Counted from the stretch's first letter, positions 53,544 to 63,394 are shown. The stretch: 64,000 nt of DNA from Tepidimicrobium xylanilyticum (GCF_900106765.1 NZ_FNNG01000005.1:62001-126000), one strand, 5' to 3'. Notes: generated by a model from the sequence alone, not told the origin. Numbers and translations: made by a program.

Positions 53544-55307
53544 ATGGAGCTGTTTAATATACAGAGTTCCGTTCAAGAAGTAGCAGAGGCCATACTGACG
53601 GTGCTGAATGTAGATGTAACCATTGTTGACAAGAATTTAAACAGGGTTGCAGCTACTGGCATGTACAAGGACCTTATTGGAAAGCCATTGCCTAAAAATT
53701 GCTCCTTTGAAATGGTGGCCAAAATAGGAGAACCCCAGTTCATAGATAGTCCTAATATTAGTGAAAAATGTTTTAGCTGTAGTTTGAAAGGGGATTGTGC
53801 TGAACTGGCTGCTATTGGATATCCAATTAAAAGTCAAGGGGAACTATTAGGAGTTATTGGACTTATAGCTTTTGATTTAGAACAGAAAAAGAGAATTCAA
53901 GAAAATTATGATTCCTTGGTTGTTTTTTTAAGCAAGTTGGGAGATTTGTTAGCAGGAAATTTAAATTATATTAATACCATAAATAGATTAACTATACAGA
54001 GCCAAGAAATAAAGGAGATAATAGATGGACTAGACAATGGGATAATATGCACCGATACTATGGGGAAAATAAAATTTATCAATTCAAAAGCAGAAGATTA
54101 TTTACAGATTAAATCTTATGACCTGATCAATAAACATGTTACTAATATTTTGCCTGATCTAAATGGAAGTTTGGAAGCTCCCGCTTCCATGGAAACTAGA
54201 GTAACGGTTAAGAATAAGAAAAAGAGTTTCATAATTAAAATAATTCCAGTAAAGGTAAAGAATAAAAGGGTAAGCAGCATTATTGAAATCCATAAAACTA
54301 CCAATATGGTAAGAAGTGCTTACAGATTAATAGAAGGTAGTAGCAATATAACTTTTGACCATATAATTGGGAATAGTCCTAATATAATCAAGGCTAAGAA
54401 TTTGGCAAAAGAGGTGGCCAAGGGTAGATCAACCGTACTATTGAGAGGGGAAAGTGGTACGGGAAAGGAATTGTTTGCAAGAGCGATCCATAATGCCAGT
54501 GATAGGAAAAATTTTCCCTTTGTAGCCATAAACTGTGCTTCTATTCCAGATAATCTATTGGAAAGTGAGTTATTTGGCTATGAAGGAGGAGCCTTTACAG
54601 GTGCAAGCAGCCAAGGACAAATGGGCAAGTTGGAGTTAGCTAAAGGAGGCACCTTGTTCTTAGACGAAATAGGCGATCTACCCCTACATTTGCAACCTAA
54701 GATTTTAAGAGTTTTACAGGAAGGAACCTTTATGCGTTTAGGAGGAAAAGAGCTGATTTCTGTAGATTTCAGACTAATAACTGCTACTAATAGAAATTTG
54801 GAAGGGATGATTGAAAAGGGAGAATTTAGAGAAGATCTATATTATAGATTAAACGTAATACCCATTTATATTCCTCCTTTGAGGGAGAGGATAGAGGATA
54901 TTGATAAATTAAGTAGGTATTTATTAAAAAAGTGTTGTAACAGGTTGGGTAAGGAAATAAAAATATTATCACAGGAAGTAAAGGAGGCTTTTTATAGGTA
55001 TAATTGGCCAGGCAATGTGAGGGAGCTGGAAAATGTAGTTGAATATTTGATAAACGTGGAAAAGAATAAGAAAATAAGTTTTGAAAGCCTACCCAATTCC
55101 ATTAAGGAGCACTTTAACAGCCCTTTACTGATGGTGAAAAAGGATAATAAATTAAAAGATATTTTAGATAATTACGAAAAGGAATTGTTAAGATCCTATT
55201 TAGAGGAATATGGGAACACTACTGAAGATAAGAAAAAAATAAGCTCTATTTTAGGTATCAATCTATCTACTTTGTATAGGAAGTTAAATAAGTACAATTT
55301 GCAATAA
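53544..55307 (+). CDS. Sigma-54-dependent activator, probable CdsR-like
   Basis: A 587-residue enhancer-binding protein. An N-terminal GAF-like sensor contains a Cys cluster (KCFSCSLKGDC, near residue 75). A PAS-like domain follows, then the AAA+ domain from ~270 with Walker A GESGTGKE (~302), the sigma-54 contact loop GAFTGA (~348) and Walker B TLFLDEIGD. A Fis-type helix-turn-helix is at the end. In Clostridioides difficile a sigma-54 activator (CdsR) drives the cysteine desulfidase gene cdsB; here the desulfidase gene is next and has a -24/-12 promoter, so the same role is inferred. Confidence 0.88.
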   Translation: MELFNIQSSVQEVAEAILTVLNVDVTIVDKNLNRVAATGMYKDLIGKPLPKNCSFEMVAKIGEPQFIDSPNISEKCFSCSLKGDCAELAAIGYPIKSQGELLGVIGLIAFDLEQKKRIQENYDSLVVFLSKLGDLLAGNLNYINTINRLTIQSQEIKEIIDGLDNGIICTDTMGKIKFINSKAEDYLQIKSYDLINKHVTNILPDLNGSLEAPASMETRVTVKNKKKSFIIKIIPVKVKNKRVSSIIEIHKTTNMVRSAYRLIEGSSNITFDHIIGNSPNIIKAKNLAKEVAKGRSTVLLRGESGTGKELFARAIHNASDRKNFPFVAINCASIPDNLLESELFGYEGGAFTGASSQGQMGKLELAKGGTLFLDEIGDLPLHLQPKILRVLQEGTFMRLGGKELISVDFRLITATNRNLEGMIEKGEFREDLYYRLNVIPIYIPPLRERIEDIDKLSRYLLKKCCNRLGKEIKILSQEVKEAFYRYNWPGNVRELENVVEYLINVEKNKKISFESLPNSIKEHFNSPLLMVKKDNKLKDILDNYEKELLRSYLEEYGNTTEDKKKISSILGINLSTLYRKLNKYNLQ

Positions 55308-55415
55308 TGAGAAAAATTTGCATAAATGCGAAAAATCATCCTGCCTTATTTATATCCCTTTCATTGGATATTCCCAATATATATAAGGTATGTAATTTGC
55401 AATAATGAGAAAAAA
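55296..55415 (+). promoter_or_regulatory. Three upstream repeats, likely activator sites
   Basis: The block AATTTGCAATAATGAGAAAA occurs at 55296-55316 and 55394-55415, and a variant AATTTGCATAAATGCGAAAA at 55315-55335. The core TTTGCAT-AA-ATGCGAA is nearly palindromic. The first copy overlaps the regulator's stop codon. They lie 75-200 bases upstream of the sigma-54 promoter, the usual distance for enhancer sites. Confidence 0.7.
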
Positions 55416-55485
55416 CTATAGAAAATGTCAACTAATAAAGAAGGATAAACTGAGTAAATATCAGCTTTTCCTTCTTTTTTGTTTT

Positions 55486-55503
55486 TTGGTATAAAAATTG
55501 CAT
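55486..55503 (+). promoter_or_regulatory. Sigma-54 (-24/-12) promoter
   Basis: TTTGGTATAAAAATTGCATA has GG at 55488-55489 and GC at 55500-55501 with the required 10 bases between. It lies 35 bases before the desulfidase start and downstream of the three repeats. Confidence 0.85.
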
Positions 55504-55536
55504 AATATCAAATGCAAATGAAGGAGAGGTGGTAAG

Positions 55537-56829
55537 ATGGTTAATAAAGATATTATGTATAGATTATTGAATATAATTAATGAAGAGACTGTACCTGCCT
55601 TAGGATGTACTGAGCCTGTAGCTGTAGCTTACGCGGCTTCTGTAGTCAATAGACATTTTAATGAGGAAATAGACAGGCTTGAAATAAAAGTGAGCAAGAA
55701 TATATTTAAGAATGGCAAATCGGTGATTATTCCATATACGAAAGAATGGGGATTAGATTTAGCAGGGGCTTTAGGGGTTATAGCTGGTAATCCAGAGGAT
55801 GGATTAATGGTTTTGAAGGATGTTAAAGAGGATCACATTAGAAAAGCCCATCGAATGTTAAAAGAGGGAAGGGTAACTGTGAACTATATTGAAAACACTC
55901 CTGAAGTATACGTGGAAGTATTAGGCAAAGGAGAAAATAGGACGGTAGAGGTAGTGTTAAAAGATGCCCACAACCATATATACAGTATTAAAGTTAATGG
56001 TGAAACCATATATAAGAAACTTTTAGAAAAGGAAGCGGGAAGTGATCCGGGATTTATAAAAAATTTATCCTTTGAGGATATGATACAAGTTACTGAAGGG
56101 GTACCTTTAGATTCTTTACTCTTTATAGTTGAAGGAATAAATATGAATAAAGAAGCTGCTAAAAGGGGATTGGAGGCTGAAAATAGCCTTAATGTAGGAA
56201 GAGGCTTGATTGAGTTAGAAAAGAAGGGAAAAATACATTTGGATGCTCCCACTAAGGCTAGAATTTTAACTGCTTTAGCTGCTGATATGAGGATGGGGGG
56301 AGGTAGTTGTCCAATAATGACTAGCTCTGGCAGTGGTAATCAAGGAATAGGGGTATTTTTGCCTATAACTGTTGTTGCTGAAGAAAATAATATTGAGGAT
56401 GAAAGGCTGATAAGGGCTATCTTTTTAGCTCTAATGCTTAACAAGTATGTGAAACTATATACTGGCAAATTATCTGCTATGTGCGGATGTGCTATTGGGG
56501 CTGGTGTAGGTGCAAGTGGTGCTATTGCCTGGATGTTAGGAGGCAATCAAAGACAAATAGGTGGAGCATGTAACAACGTATTAGCAAATTTGACTGGTAT
56601 AATATGTGATGGTGCCAAAGATACTTGTGCATTGAAGCTTTCTACATCAGTAGAAGAAGCAATCCTATCAGCTTTTTTAGCTATAGAAGATGTAATTGTT
56701 AGGCCAAATATTGGGATTATTGGGGATACCATAGAAGAAACTATTAAGAACTTAGAGCTTTTATGCAAGGAAGGATTTTGTAAAATGGATTCTACAATAA
56801 TCCATATATTAAACTCATCTACAAACTGA
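55537..56829 (+). CDS. L-cysteine desulfidase family protein (CdsB/CyuA, UPF0597)
   Basis: A 430-residue protein of the YhaM/CyuA family, which splits cysteine to pyruvate, sulfide and ammonia using an Fe-S cluster. Signatures are VPALGCTEPVAVAYAASV at the N-terminus, MRMGGGSCPIMTSSGSGNQG (near residue 250), MCGCAIGAGVGASGAIAWML and GIICDGAKDTCALK, including the conserved cysteines. AAGGAGAGG precedes the ATG. Expressed from the sigma-54 promoter at 55486 under the adjacent activator. A terminator overlaps the stop (56811-56843). Confidence 0.88.
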   Translation: MVNKDIMYRLLNIINEETVPALGCTEPVAVAYAASVVNRHFNEEIDRLEIKVSKNIFKNGKSVIIPYTKEWGLDLAGALGVIAGNPEDGLMVLKDVKEDHIRKAHRMLKEGRVTVNYIENTPEVYVEVLGKGENRTVEVVLKDAHNHIYSIKVNGETIYKKLLEKEAGSDPGFIKNLSFEDMIQVTEGVPLDSLLFIVEGINMNKEAAKRGLEAENSLNVGRGLIELEKKGKIHLDAPTKARILTALAADMRMGGGSCPIMTSSGSGNQGIGVFLPITVVAEENNIEDERLIRAIFLALMLNKYVKLYTGKLSAMCGCAIGAGVGASGAIAWMLGGNQRQIGGACNNVLANLTGIICDGAKDTCALKLSTSVEEAILSAFLAIEDVIVRPNIGIIGDTIEETIKNLELLCKEGFCKMDSTIIHILNSSTN

Positions 56830-56887
56830 CAGATGAGTTTATTTCATGTATAATGGTATATATTAAGTTTAAAACAGGAGGACTTAG

Positions 56888-57931
56888 ATGAAAAAGATTA
56901 TAATTGCGGTGGTTATTTGGATATTAATCATTTTAAAACCATTTTCCATGGCTTATGGGATGGATGAAGGAGAGATTACTACCATTTCCTTAGTAGGGGA
57001 TGTAATGATGGATGGAACAGTTAAAAAAGCTGTTGAAAAATATGGGTATTTCTACCCTTGGGGAAGGGTGCAGCATTATTTTAAGAATAGCCATCTGTCA
57101 ATAGTCAATTTAGAAACTAGCATTACGGATAAGGAAACAATATGGCCTGATAAAGAATTCAATTTTAAATCTTCTCCAAAGAATCTTGATGCCATGAAAA
57201 AAGCTGGTATTAATATTGCTACTTTAGCTAATAACCATATTTTAGATTATGGATATGAAGGTCTTTTAGATACTTTGATGTACCTAGAAGAAAGCGGAAT
57301 ACAATATGTAGGGGCTGGAAGAAATAAAAAGGAGGCCTTAAAGGGTACTATAGTTGAAGCAAATGGACTCAAATTTGGAGTAATAGCATTTTCTAGGGTT
57401 ATTCCCCATGTGAATTGGTATGCTACTGATAAAAGGCCTGGGTTAGTAGGTGCTTACGATGGTTTTACCAAGGATATGATGAATAGGATTGAAGGGCTGA
57501 AAAAAGAAGTAGATATATTAATTCTTTCCATCCACTGGGGTAAGGAAAGGAGTACTTATCCTAGGAAAGAAGAGATAGCAGTTGCTAAGGAGGCGATAGA
57601 TAGAGGTGTCGATATTGTAATGGGGCATCATCCCCACGTTTTACAGGGGATAGAGATATATAAAGACAAACCTATTTTCTACAGCCTTGGGAATTTTGTA
57701 TTCGGTTCAAAGGATGAATTAACTAAAACTACTATGATAGGCCAGGTTGTTATGAAGGGAAAAAAGATAGACAGAGTAGAAATAATACCCTGTTCTATAA
57801 TGGATGGTAGGCCTATTCCCTTAGAAGACAATGAGAAGAGCAGGGTTATAGGATACATAAAGGATCTATCTAAACCTTTTAAAACCAATATAACTAGCGA
57901 TGGAACTATAAGAATAAAGAGTGAAAAATAA
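56888..57931 (+). CDS. CapA-family exported protein
   Basis: A 347-residue protein with an N-terminal signal or anchor (IIIAVVIWILIILKPFSMAYG) and the CapA/PgsA metallophosphatase-like domain. Motifs are SLVGDVMMDG, VNLETSIT, TLANNHILDYG, ILSIHWGKE and MGHHPHVLQG. CapA proteins take part in polyglutamate capsule synthesis, but many solitary homologues, as here without capB/capC, have unknown roles. GGAGGA lies before the ATG. Confidence 0.9.
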   Translation: MKKIIIAVVIWILIILKPFSMAYGMDEGEITTISLVGDVMMDGTVKKAVEKYGYFYPWGRVQHYFKNSHLSIVNLETSITDKETIWPDKEFNFKSSPKNLDAMKKAGINIATLANNHILDYGYEGLLDTLMYLEESGIQYVGAGRNKKEALKGTIVEANGLKFGVIAFSRVIPHVNWYATDKRPGLVGAYDGFTKDMMNRIEGLKKEVDILILSIHWGKERSTYPRKEEIAVAKEAIDRGVDIVMGHHPHVLQGIEIYKDKPIFYSLGNFVFGSKDELTKTTMIGQVVMKGKKIDRVEIIPCSIMDGRPIPLEDNEKSRVIGYIKDLSKPFKTNITSDGTIRIKSEK

Positions 57932-58156
57932 GTCTATGGATTATTTATTTTAATTTATTAGTAAATATTTGTTGCTATTTATGAGAATAAAGTATATAAT
58001 AAAGTATAGCTTTAATTCAACAGCAATAGACGGCATTGGTTTTCATGTGTGAGAATAGGTTAAGGAAATAAGATTTATATAGATTTTTTGTCTCCAAATC
58101 TTTATTTCTTTATACCTTGTGAATTAAAGGAAATAAATATTTGGAGGTATTAAATA

Positions 58157-58360
58157 ATGGTAAATGGTACAGTAAAGTGGTTTAATTCAGAAAAGGGCTT
58201 TGGCTTTATTAAAACTGAGGAAGGCAACGACGTATTCGTGCATTATTCACAAATTAATAAACAGGGCTTTAAGACTTTAGAAGAAGGAGAAACCGTATCC
58301 TTTAGAATAGTCCAAGGACAAAAAGGTCCACAAGCTGAAGATGTAACACCAATTAAGTAA
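58157..58360 (+). CDS. Cold shock protein (CspA family)
   Basis: A 67-residue single cold-shock domain with both RNA-binding motifs, KGFGFIK and VFVHYSQI. Binds single-stranded nucleic acid. Start [18 protein letters not shown] behind TTGGAGG. A 225-base leader region separates it from the preceding gene, as is common for temperature-responsive csp mRNAs. A terminator (58363-58392) follows. Confidence 0.95.
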   Translation: MVNGTVKWFNSEKGFGFIKTEEGNDVFVHYSQINKQGFKTLEEGETVSFRIVQGQKGPQAEDVTPIK

Positions 58361-58420
58361 ATAAAACCCTAAAGCAAATGCTTTAGGGTTTTATTATAGG
58401 ATAGAAAGGTTGTTAGTTTT

Positions 58421-59032
58421 ATGGACATAGGAGATATTATAAGCAAAGTAGAGGGAAGGGTGGCCCAACCCTTAGAGGTTAGACAGAATTTTGCGGTGCT
58501 CATTCCTTTGGTTAAAAAAGGGAATCAGTGGCAAATAGTTTATGAATTAAGGGCTAAAAATTTAAAGAGGCAACCTGGTGAGATTTCTTTTCCAGGAGGT
58601 GAAGTGGAAAGGGGAGAAACCTTTAAGGAAGCTGCTATAAGGGAAACAATTGAAGAACTCAATATTGAAAAGGAAAATATAGATATAATAGGAGAGCTAG
58701 ATTACATCGTTACCACTTCCAATATTGCCATCTATCCCTTTTTAGGCACAATTAATAACATTTCTGTGGATAAGATCAGACCAAATAAGGATGAAGTAGA
58801 CCATATATTCACAGTTCCAGTGGATTTCTTTATAAAAAATGAGCCAAAATTATATTACCTAGACCTCCATCCAGTAATTAGCAAGGATTTTCCATATAAT
58901 CTCATCCCCAATGGGGAAAAATATAAGTGGAAGTTTGGAAAGTATTCAGTCTACTTCTACAATTACAATGACTATATAATATGGGGATATACGGCAAAGC
59001 TTACTAAGCATTTTATAGACCTAATAAAATAG
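58421..59032 (+). CDS. Nudix CoA-pyrophosphatase-like hydrolase
   Basis: A 203-residue Nudix protein. GEISFPGGEVERGETFKEAA ... RETIEELNI is the Nudix box, preceded by an R-A-x-N-L-K-R-Q-P-G stretch. That matches the LxxRxxxLxxxxGxxSFPGG motif of CoA-pyrophosphatases (NudL/YeaB type). Should hydrolyse CoA or a derivative to phosphopantetheine and 3',5'-ADP. Followed by a bidirectional terminator. Confidence 0.87.
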   Translation: MDIGDIISKVEGRVAQPLEVRQNFAVLIPLVKKGNQWQIVYELRAKNLKRQPGEISFPGGEVERGETFKEAAIRETIEELNIEKENIDIIGELDYIVTTSNIAIYPFLGTINNISVDKIRPNKDEVDHIFTVPVDFFIKNEPKLYYLDLHPVISKDFPYNLIPNGEKYKWKFGKYSVYFYNYNDYIIWGYTAKLTKHFIDLIK

Positions 59033-59063
59033 GTTCTCTTTAAGCTAAGTTTAAAGAGAACCT
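59031..59063. terminator. Bidirectional terminator
   Basis: AGGTTCTCTTTAA ... TTAAAGAGAACCT stem between convergent genes. Confidence 0.9.
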
Positions 59064-59080
59064 ATAATTTTTATATTTAA

Positions 59081-59845
59081 TTAATCGGTAAACAATTGAG
59101 TCCAATAGGTTGTACCATTTACCTTTACATAACCTACCCCAATTTTACCAAAGCTAGGATTAAGTATATTAGCTCTATGGCCTGATGAATTCATCCAGCC
59201 ATTTACTACCGATTTGGCACTAGAATAACCTTTGGCAATATTTTCTCCTGCCGTTCTATATTTAATGCCAAAGCTCCTCATCATGTTGAATGGATCTCCA
59301 TATGTAGGAGATGTATGGCTGAAATAGTTTTTATCTGCCATATCTTGAGATTTTATCCTGGCTACCCTAGATAATTCTTCACTGTAGGCTAAGGGAGCTA
59401 GTCCGGATTTTTCTCTTTCTATATTAACAAGTCTAACCACTTCTTTTTCTATTGCAGTATTTGAATCTACTTCAGTTTCTGGAGTTGGGTTGCTTGGCCT
59501 TGTGCTAGGTTTTTGATTATTGTTTTCTTTTTGATTTTGATTTTCTTTTTCATTGCCAATGTTAGAGTTTGGTGTTTCTGTTTCCTCTACAGGGGTAGTA
59601 GGCTCAGATGGTTTATTTTTTTCCCATCCTACAGGGTCCCATCTAATTATTAGATTACCCCAGTTATATAGGTAGTTGTAGTAGTTTTTGTCATAGGAAA
59701 TTACATGAACTCTACTATTGGTTCTGTCGTTATTTCTGTTATAAGTATTGCTTCTGTTATTGTAGCTTGCAGCTTGTCCTACTGATGTTGATAAAAGCAT
59801 AGTTGCTGCTAATGATAGTAATATCTTTTTACCTTTCTTTTTCAT
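59081..59845 (-). CDS. Secreted CAP-domain (SCP/YkwD-like) protein
   Basis: A 254-residue exported protein: signal peptide (KILLSLAATMLLSTSVGQAA), an Asn-rich basic region, then a Pro/Glu/Asn-rich spacer (residues ~80-125). The CAP domain is about 125 residues (VVRLVNIEREKSGLAPLAYS, DMADKNYFSHTSPTYGDPF, AGENIAKGYSSAKSVVNGWM, SSGHRANILNP, YWTQLF). CAP proteins of spore-formers are found in coats or culture fluid; function unclear. AGGAGG precedes the start on the minus strand. Confidence 0.92.
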   Translation of the reverse strand: MKKKGKKILLSLAATMLLSTSVGQAASYNNRSNTYNRNNDRTNSRVHVISYDKNYYNYLYNWGNLIIRWDPVGWEKNKPSEPTTPVEETETPNSNIGNEKENQNQKENNNQKPSTRPSNPTPETEVDSNTAIEKEVVRLVNIEREKSGLAPLAYSEELSRVARIKSQDMADKNYFSHTSPTYGDPFNMMRSFGIKYRTAGENIAKGYSSAKSVVNGWMNSSGHRANILNPSFGKIGVGYVKVNGTTYWTQLFTD

Positions 59846-60042
59846 CTTAAATCCTCCTTAAAATTTAGATTCAACTGCCCCCCTTTCTTTAGTTAAAAAG
59901 TATAACATTAAATTTATGTTAAATAAACCATCACTTGTTGGCAAGCCAACATAATATTGGAACTAATGTTAAGGGATGGCTTAATGAAGAAATGATGTAT
60001 AAATATGTAGCAAGTTGTAGTGAAACAGATACTCTAAATAAA

Positions 60043-60071
60043 TTGACAATGCTTTATACAAATATTATAAT
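60043..60071 (+). promoter_or_regulatory. Consensus sigma-A promoter
   Basis: TTGACA (60043-60048), 17 bases, TATAAT (60066-60071), a perfect match. Transcription would start near 60078, leaving a 145-base leader before the gene at 60224. In that leader a 28-codon frame from 60141 ends overlapping the main ATG. Otherwise 59846-60223 holds nothing recognisable. Confidence 0.8.
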
Positions 60072-60223
60072 AATAACAAAGGTAAATATTCTTACTTGAT
60101 AAATTTATTGTATTTTATTTAAGTCAGAATTCAGAAAGGAATGGTCTTATGTAAAGCTTATAAAAATAGTGGGAATATGAGAAAAAATGTGAGGTGTTAT
60201 ATTAAAACTAAGGGGGTTATGTT

Positions 60224-61456
60224 ATGAAAAAACGATTGATTCTTGTATTAACATTGATAGTTATTTTAATTAATGTATATCCAAGCTTTGCTACAGTATC
60301 CAATTTTACAACAGTTGATGATAGCCAAGAAGTTAAGTTGATTGATGGAGAAGTAAAATTTTTAGGTGCGAAATCTTTAAACAAGATAGCTGATAATAAT
60401 ACAGAATATAAAAATTCAGAAATAGTAATAGATAAACTTTCTTTATATGGGACAAAACTAAATTTAGTAGGGAAAATTGATAATAAAGAAATCAATTTAT
60501 TTGGAACAATATATCAGTCACGAATTCATGATGAAAAACTAGTAATTGATTCTAAAGATATTAGTGGAAATTTTGATATAATTCATAATGGTATATTTTT
60601 GGAAGTACCTAATAATTACAAATTGCAATTAGGTAACAATGATGTAAGTGAAAATGTATTTTTACTTTATTTAGAAAGTAATGAGGCTTATTATACCTAT
60701 GAATTTGAGTTGCCTAAAAAGTTTATTGAAGAAGTGTCTCAATTGGTTTTCGATGATTATGGTGATGAACAAGTATTGATAGAACACTGGTGGGTAAAAG
60801 TATATGAACCAATTGTTGAAAGTATGAGTAGTGATACTGTTCAATTGAATGTATATGATAATTCAGTTTATACAACTCGAAGGCTGTATTATGAAGATTT
60901 TGATTATACTTATGAAATAGATATAATACTAGAATTATATACGGATGATTTATTTCGTAATAAAACTACGGGATATGCGTTAATTTTTATTGAAGATCAG
61001 AGGGTACTTTATAATGGGAAAATTGTAGATGATGTAGAGATGTTGGGTGTTACTAATTCGGTTATCTCTATAAAATTAGATGCAAGGAATGATGATGTTT
61101 TTAGAAGAGTGGAATGGGATACGTATTCAAGATATCCAAATCCAAGGTTTAGAATTGAATGGGGTTATGGATATGGACCATTTAACATAGTTCTTAGTGG
61201 GAGTTCTTCTAACTCATCAGGCTCTTTTATTGTACCATCATCTTCTTCAGAGCAATATAAATTCATTAGCATAAATAATAGAACACCAATCTTACGTGTT
61301 AAAGATAGTCATCAAACATTTTATTCTATTGATGAGTTAGCTCCATATAGTAGACGACACTACATCACTGCTGATATTGATTTCGATATATTTTTAATTA
61401 ATTATCATACAATAGTAGATAGTGACAGTTATACATTAAGAGGTGGATATGAGTAA
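60224..61456 (+). CDS. Secreted protein of unknown function, 410 residues
   Basis: Signal peptide (LILVLTLIVILINVYPSFA) followed by a beta-rich, acidic, Tyr-rich body (VDDSQEVKLIDGEVKFLGAK, RRLYYEDFDYTYEIDIILEL) and a Ser-rich stretch (LSGSSSNSSGSFIVPSSSS) near residue 330. No known domain. AAGGGGGT precedes the ATG. The membrane protein 48 bases downstream probably belongs to the same transcript. Confidence 0.75.
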   Translation: MKKRLILVLTLIVILINVYPSFATVSNFTTVDDSQEVKLIDGEVKFLGAKSLNKIADNNTEYKNSEIVIDKLSLYGTKLNLVGKIDNKEINLFGTIYQSRIHDEKLVIDSKDISGNFDIIHNGIFLEVPNNYKLQLGNNDVSENVFLLYLESNEAYYTYEFELPKKFIEEVSQLVFDDYGDEQVLIEHWWVKVYEPIVESMSSDTVQLNVYDNSVYTTRRLYYEDFDYTYEIDIILELYTDDLFRNKTTGYALIFIEDQRVLYNGKIVDDVEMLGVTNSVISIKLDARNDDVFRRVEWDTYSRYPNPRFRIEWGYGYGPFNIVLSGSSSNSSGSFIVPSSSSEQYKFISINNRTPILRVKDSHQTFYSIDELAPYSRRHYITADIDFDIFLINYHTIVDSDSYTLRGGYE

Positions 61457-61504
61457 AAACAAAGCTTTGATTAAACTTAAAATTTACTGGAGTTGTATAT
61501 TATC

Positions 61505-62080
61505 ATGAGGATAAAAATAACATTTATAATTTTAATCTTTATAATATTTGTTATGTTTTTTATAGTTGTTTACAACCATAAATTAAAGACCGAGGAATAT
61601 ATATCTAACCAGTTACACGAACATTATGCAGTGCTGACCCATATTGTTTCAGATATAAGAAAATATTGCGATTATGATTATTTTAATACTGATGAACTTT
61701 ATATTGGAAGCTTATTAGAGACTGCAAGAAATTTTGGACAGACTTTAAACAGCTACGAAAATGCGTATAACAAGAGTCAAAAATCAAAAGATGATAATAT
61801 ATGGAGAATTAGGTCTTTGATAGATAATTATTACAATTCATTTGTAGATGCAGTAAGTTTAATTAATGAGGTAGATTATAGAACTTTAGATATGATAAAA
61901 AGTGACCTTGAAAAATGGGTTGCATGGGTAGAAGAAAATTATATTTATACAGACAAGGATGGTCATTATCTTTATAAAATGTATACTTATGATGATATGG
62001 TTGAAAGCGGACTAATAGATGAGTTGGACTTAATACCGGATTTTGAGAACTATCCAAAATCCCTTCAAAATTCCAAATAG
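61505..62080 (+). CDS. Membrane-anchored protein of unknown function, 191 residues
   Basis: One N-terminal transmembrane segment (FIILIFIIFVMFFIVVY) and an extracellular helical domain (EEYISNQLHEHYAVLTHIV, SLINEVDYRTLDMIKSDLEK). No recognised motif. The ATG at 61505 follows GGAG; a TTG at 61493 is too close to that site. A bidirectional terminator (62096-62134) separates it from tyrS. Confidence 0.75.
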   Translation: MRIKITFIILIFIIFVMFFIVVYNHKLKTEEYISNQLHEHYAVLTHIVSDIRKYCDYDYFNTDELYIGSLLETARNFGQTLNSYENAYNKSQKSKDDNIWRIRSLIDNYYNSFVDAVSLINEVDYRTLDMIKSDLEKWVAWVEENYIYTDKDGHYLYKMYTYDDMVESGLIDELDLIPDFENYPKSLQNSK

Positions 62081-62147
62081 TAGGAGAATATATTTGGGGC
62101 TTGTTGATATAATTAACTGTTATCAACAAGCCCCTTTTTAATTTATA

Positions 62148-63374
62148 TTATTTTATTCTCACTTGATGGTATACCTTTTTACCCTTGCGGATTAGCATCT
62201 TTCCATCCTGAAAGTCCTCTAGGGTAATGATCTTGCCAACATCCTTAACCTTCTTGTCATCTATGGTTATTCCGCCTTGTTCTACAAGCCTTCTACCTTC
62301 GCTATTGGATTTGGTTAGGCCTACATCCTTTAGTAGGTTTAGAATCCCTATTCCTTCTTCGAATATGGACTTATCCAATTCGGTAAAGGGTATAGAACCT
62401 TCTTCTTTTGCTCCTGCAAATAAGGCCTTTGATGCCTTTTCAGCCTTAATAGCTTCTTCTTCTCCGTGAATCATCTTGGTAACTTCAAAGGCCAACACTT
62501 CCTTAGCCTTATTTATTTCGGCTCCCTCTAGGGATGCTAGCTTTTCAATTTCGTCTAAAGGTAGGAAGGTCAACAGCTTAAGGAATGTTTCTACGTCCCT
62601 ATCGTCAGTATTTCTTAGATATTGATATAGTTCATATGGAGGTGTTTTTTCAGGATCTAACCATATGGTGCCTTCAGCAGTTTTGCCCATCTTGGTTCCC
62701 GAAGCAGTTTGAAGCAGTTTGAAGGTCATGGCATAGACCTTATCCCCTTCAAGTTTTCTAACTAGTTCATATCCTCCCAGTATATTGGACCATTGGTCAC
62801 TGCCTCCTACTTGCAGTTTGCAGCCATAATCTCTATAGAGTTTCAAGAAATCATAGGACTGCATTAGCATATAACTGAATTCAAAGAAGGTTAATCCACG
62901 TTCCATTCTGTTTTTGTAACAGTCGAATGTAAGCATTCTATTTACAGAAAAGTGGACTCCCACTTCCCTCATAAAATCTAGGAAGTTTAAATCTAACAGC
63001 CAGTCTGCATTATTTACCATTAAGGCTTTGCCGTCGCTAAAGTCTAAGAACCTTGAAAATTGCTCCTTAAATCTTGAAGCGTTATAATCTATCTCCTCCT
63101 TGGTGAGTAGTTTTCTCATATCCGTTCTTCCTGAAGGGTCTCCTACCATGGTAGTGCCTCCACCTATTAAGGCGATTGGCCTATGGCCTGCCCTTTGCAT
63201 ATGCATCATAACCATTATTTGAAGAAAATGGCCTAGGGTTAAGCTGTCAGCAGTGGCATCAAAGCCTATATAGAAGGTTACTGATTCCTTGCCTAATAGT
63301 TCTCTTAGCTCATCTTCATAGGTTACCTGTTCGATATAGCCTCTTTCCTGTAGTATATCGAAAACATTAGCCAT
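62148..63374 (-). CDS. tyrS: Tyrosyl-tRNA synthetase
   Basis: A 408-residue class I synthetase that charges tRNA-Tyr. The ATP-binding HIGH-type motif is DSLTLGHFLQ (near residue 45) and the KMSKS-type motif is TKMGKTAEG (near residue 230), followed by a C-terminal S4 RNA-binding domain. AGGAGG precedes the ATG on the minus strand. Controlled by the Tyr T-box upstream. Confidence 0.97.
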   Translation of the reverse strand: MANVFDILQERGYIEQVTYEDELRELLGKESVTFYIGFDATADSLTLGHFLQIMVMMHMQRAGHRPIALIGGGTTMVGDPSGRTDMRKLLTKEEIDYNASRFKEQFSRFLDFSDGKALMVNNADWLLDLNFLDFMREVGVHFSVNRMLTFDCYKNRMERGLTFFEFSYMLMQSYDFLKLYRDYGCKLQVGGSDQWSNILGGYELVRKLEGDKVYAMTFKLLQTASGTKMGKTAEGTIWLDPEKTPPYELYQYLRNTDDRDVETFLKLLTFLPLDEIEKLASLEGAEINKAKEVLAFEVTKMIHGEEEAIKAEKASKALFAGAKEEGSIPFTELDKSIFEEGIGILNLLKDVGLTKSNSEGRRLVEQGGITIDDKKVKDVGKIITLEDFQDGKMLIRKGKKVYHQVRIK

Positions 63375-63394
63375 TTAAATACCTCCTAACAATA

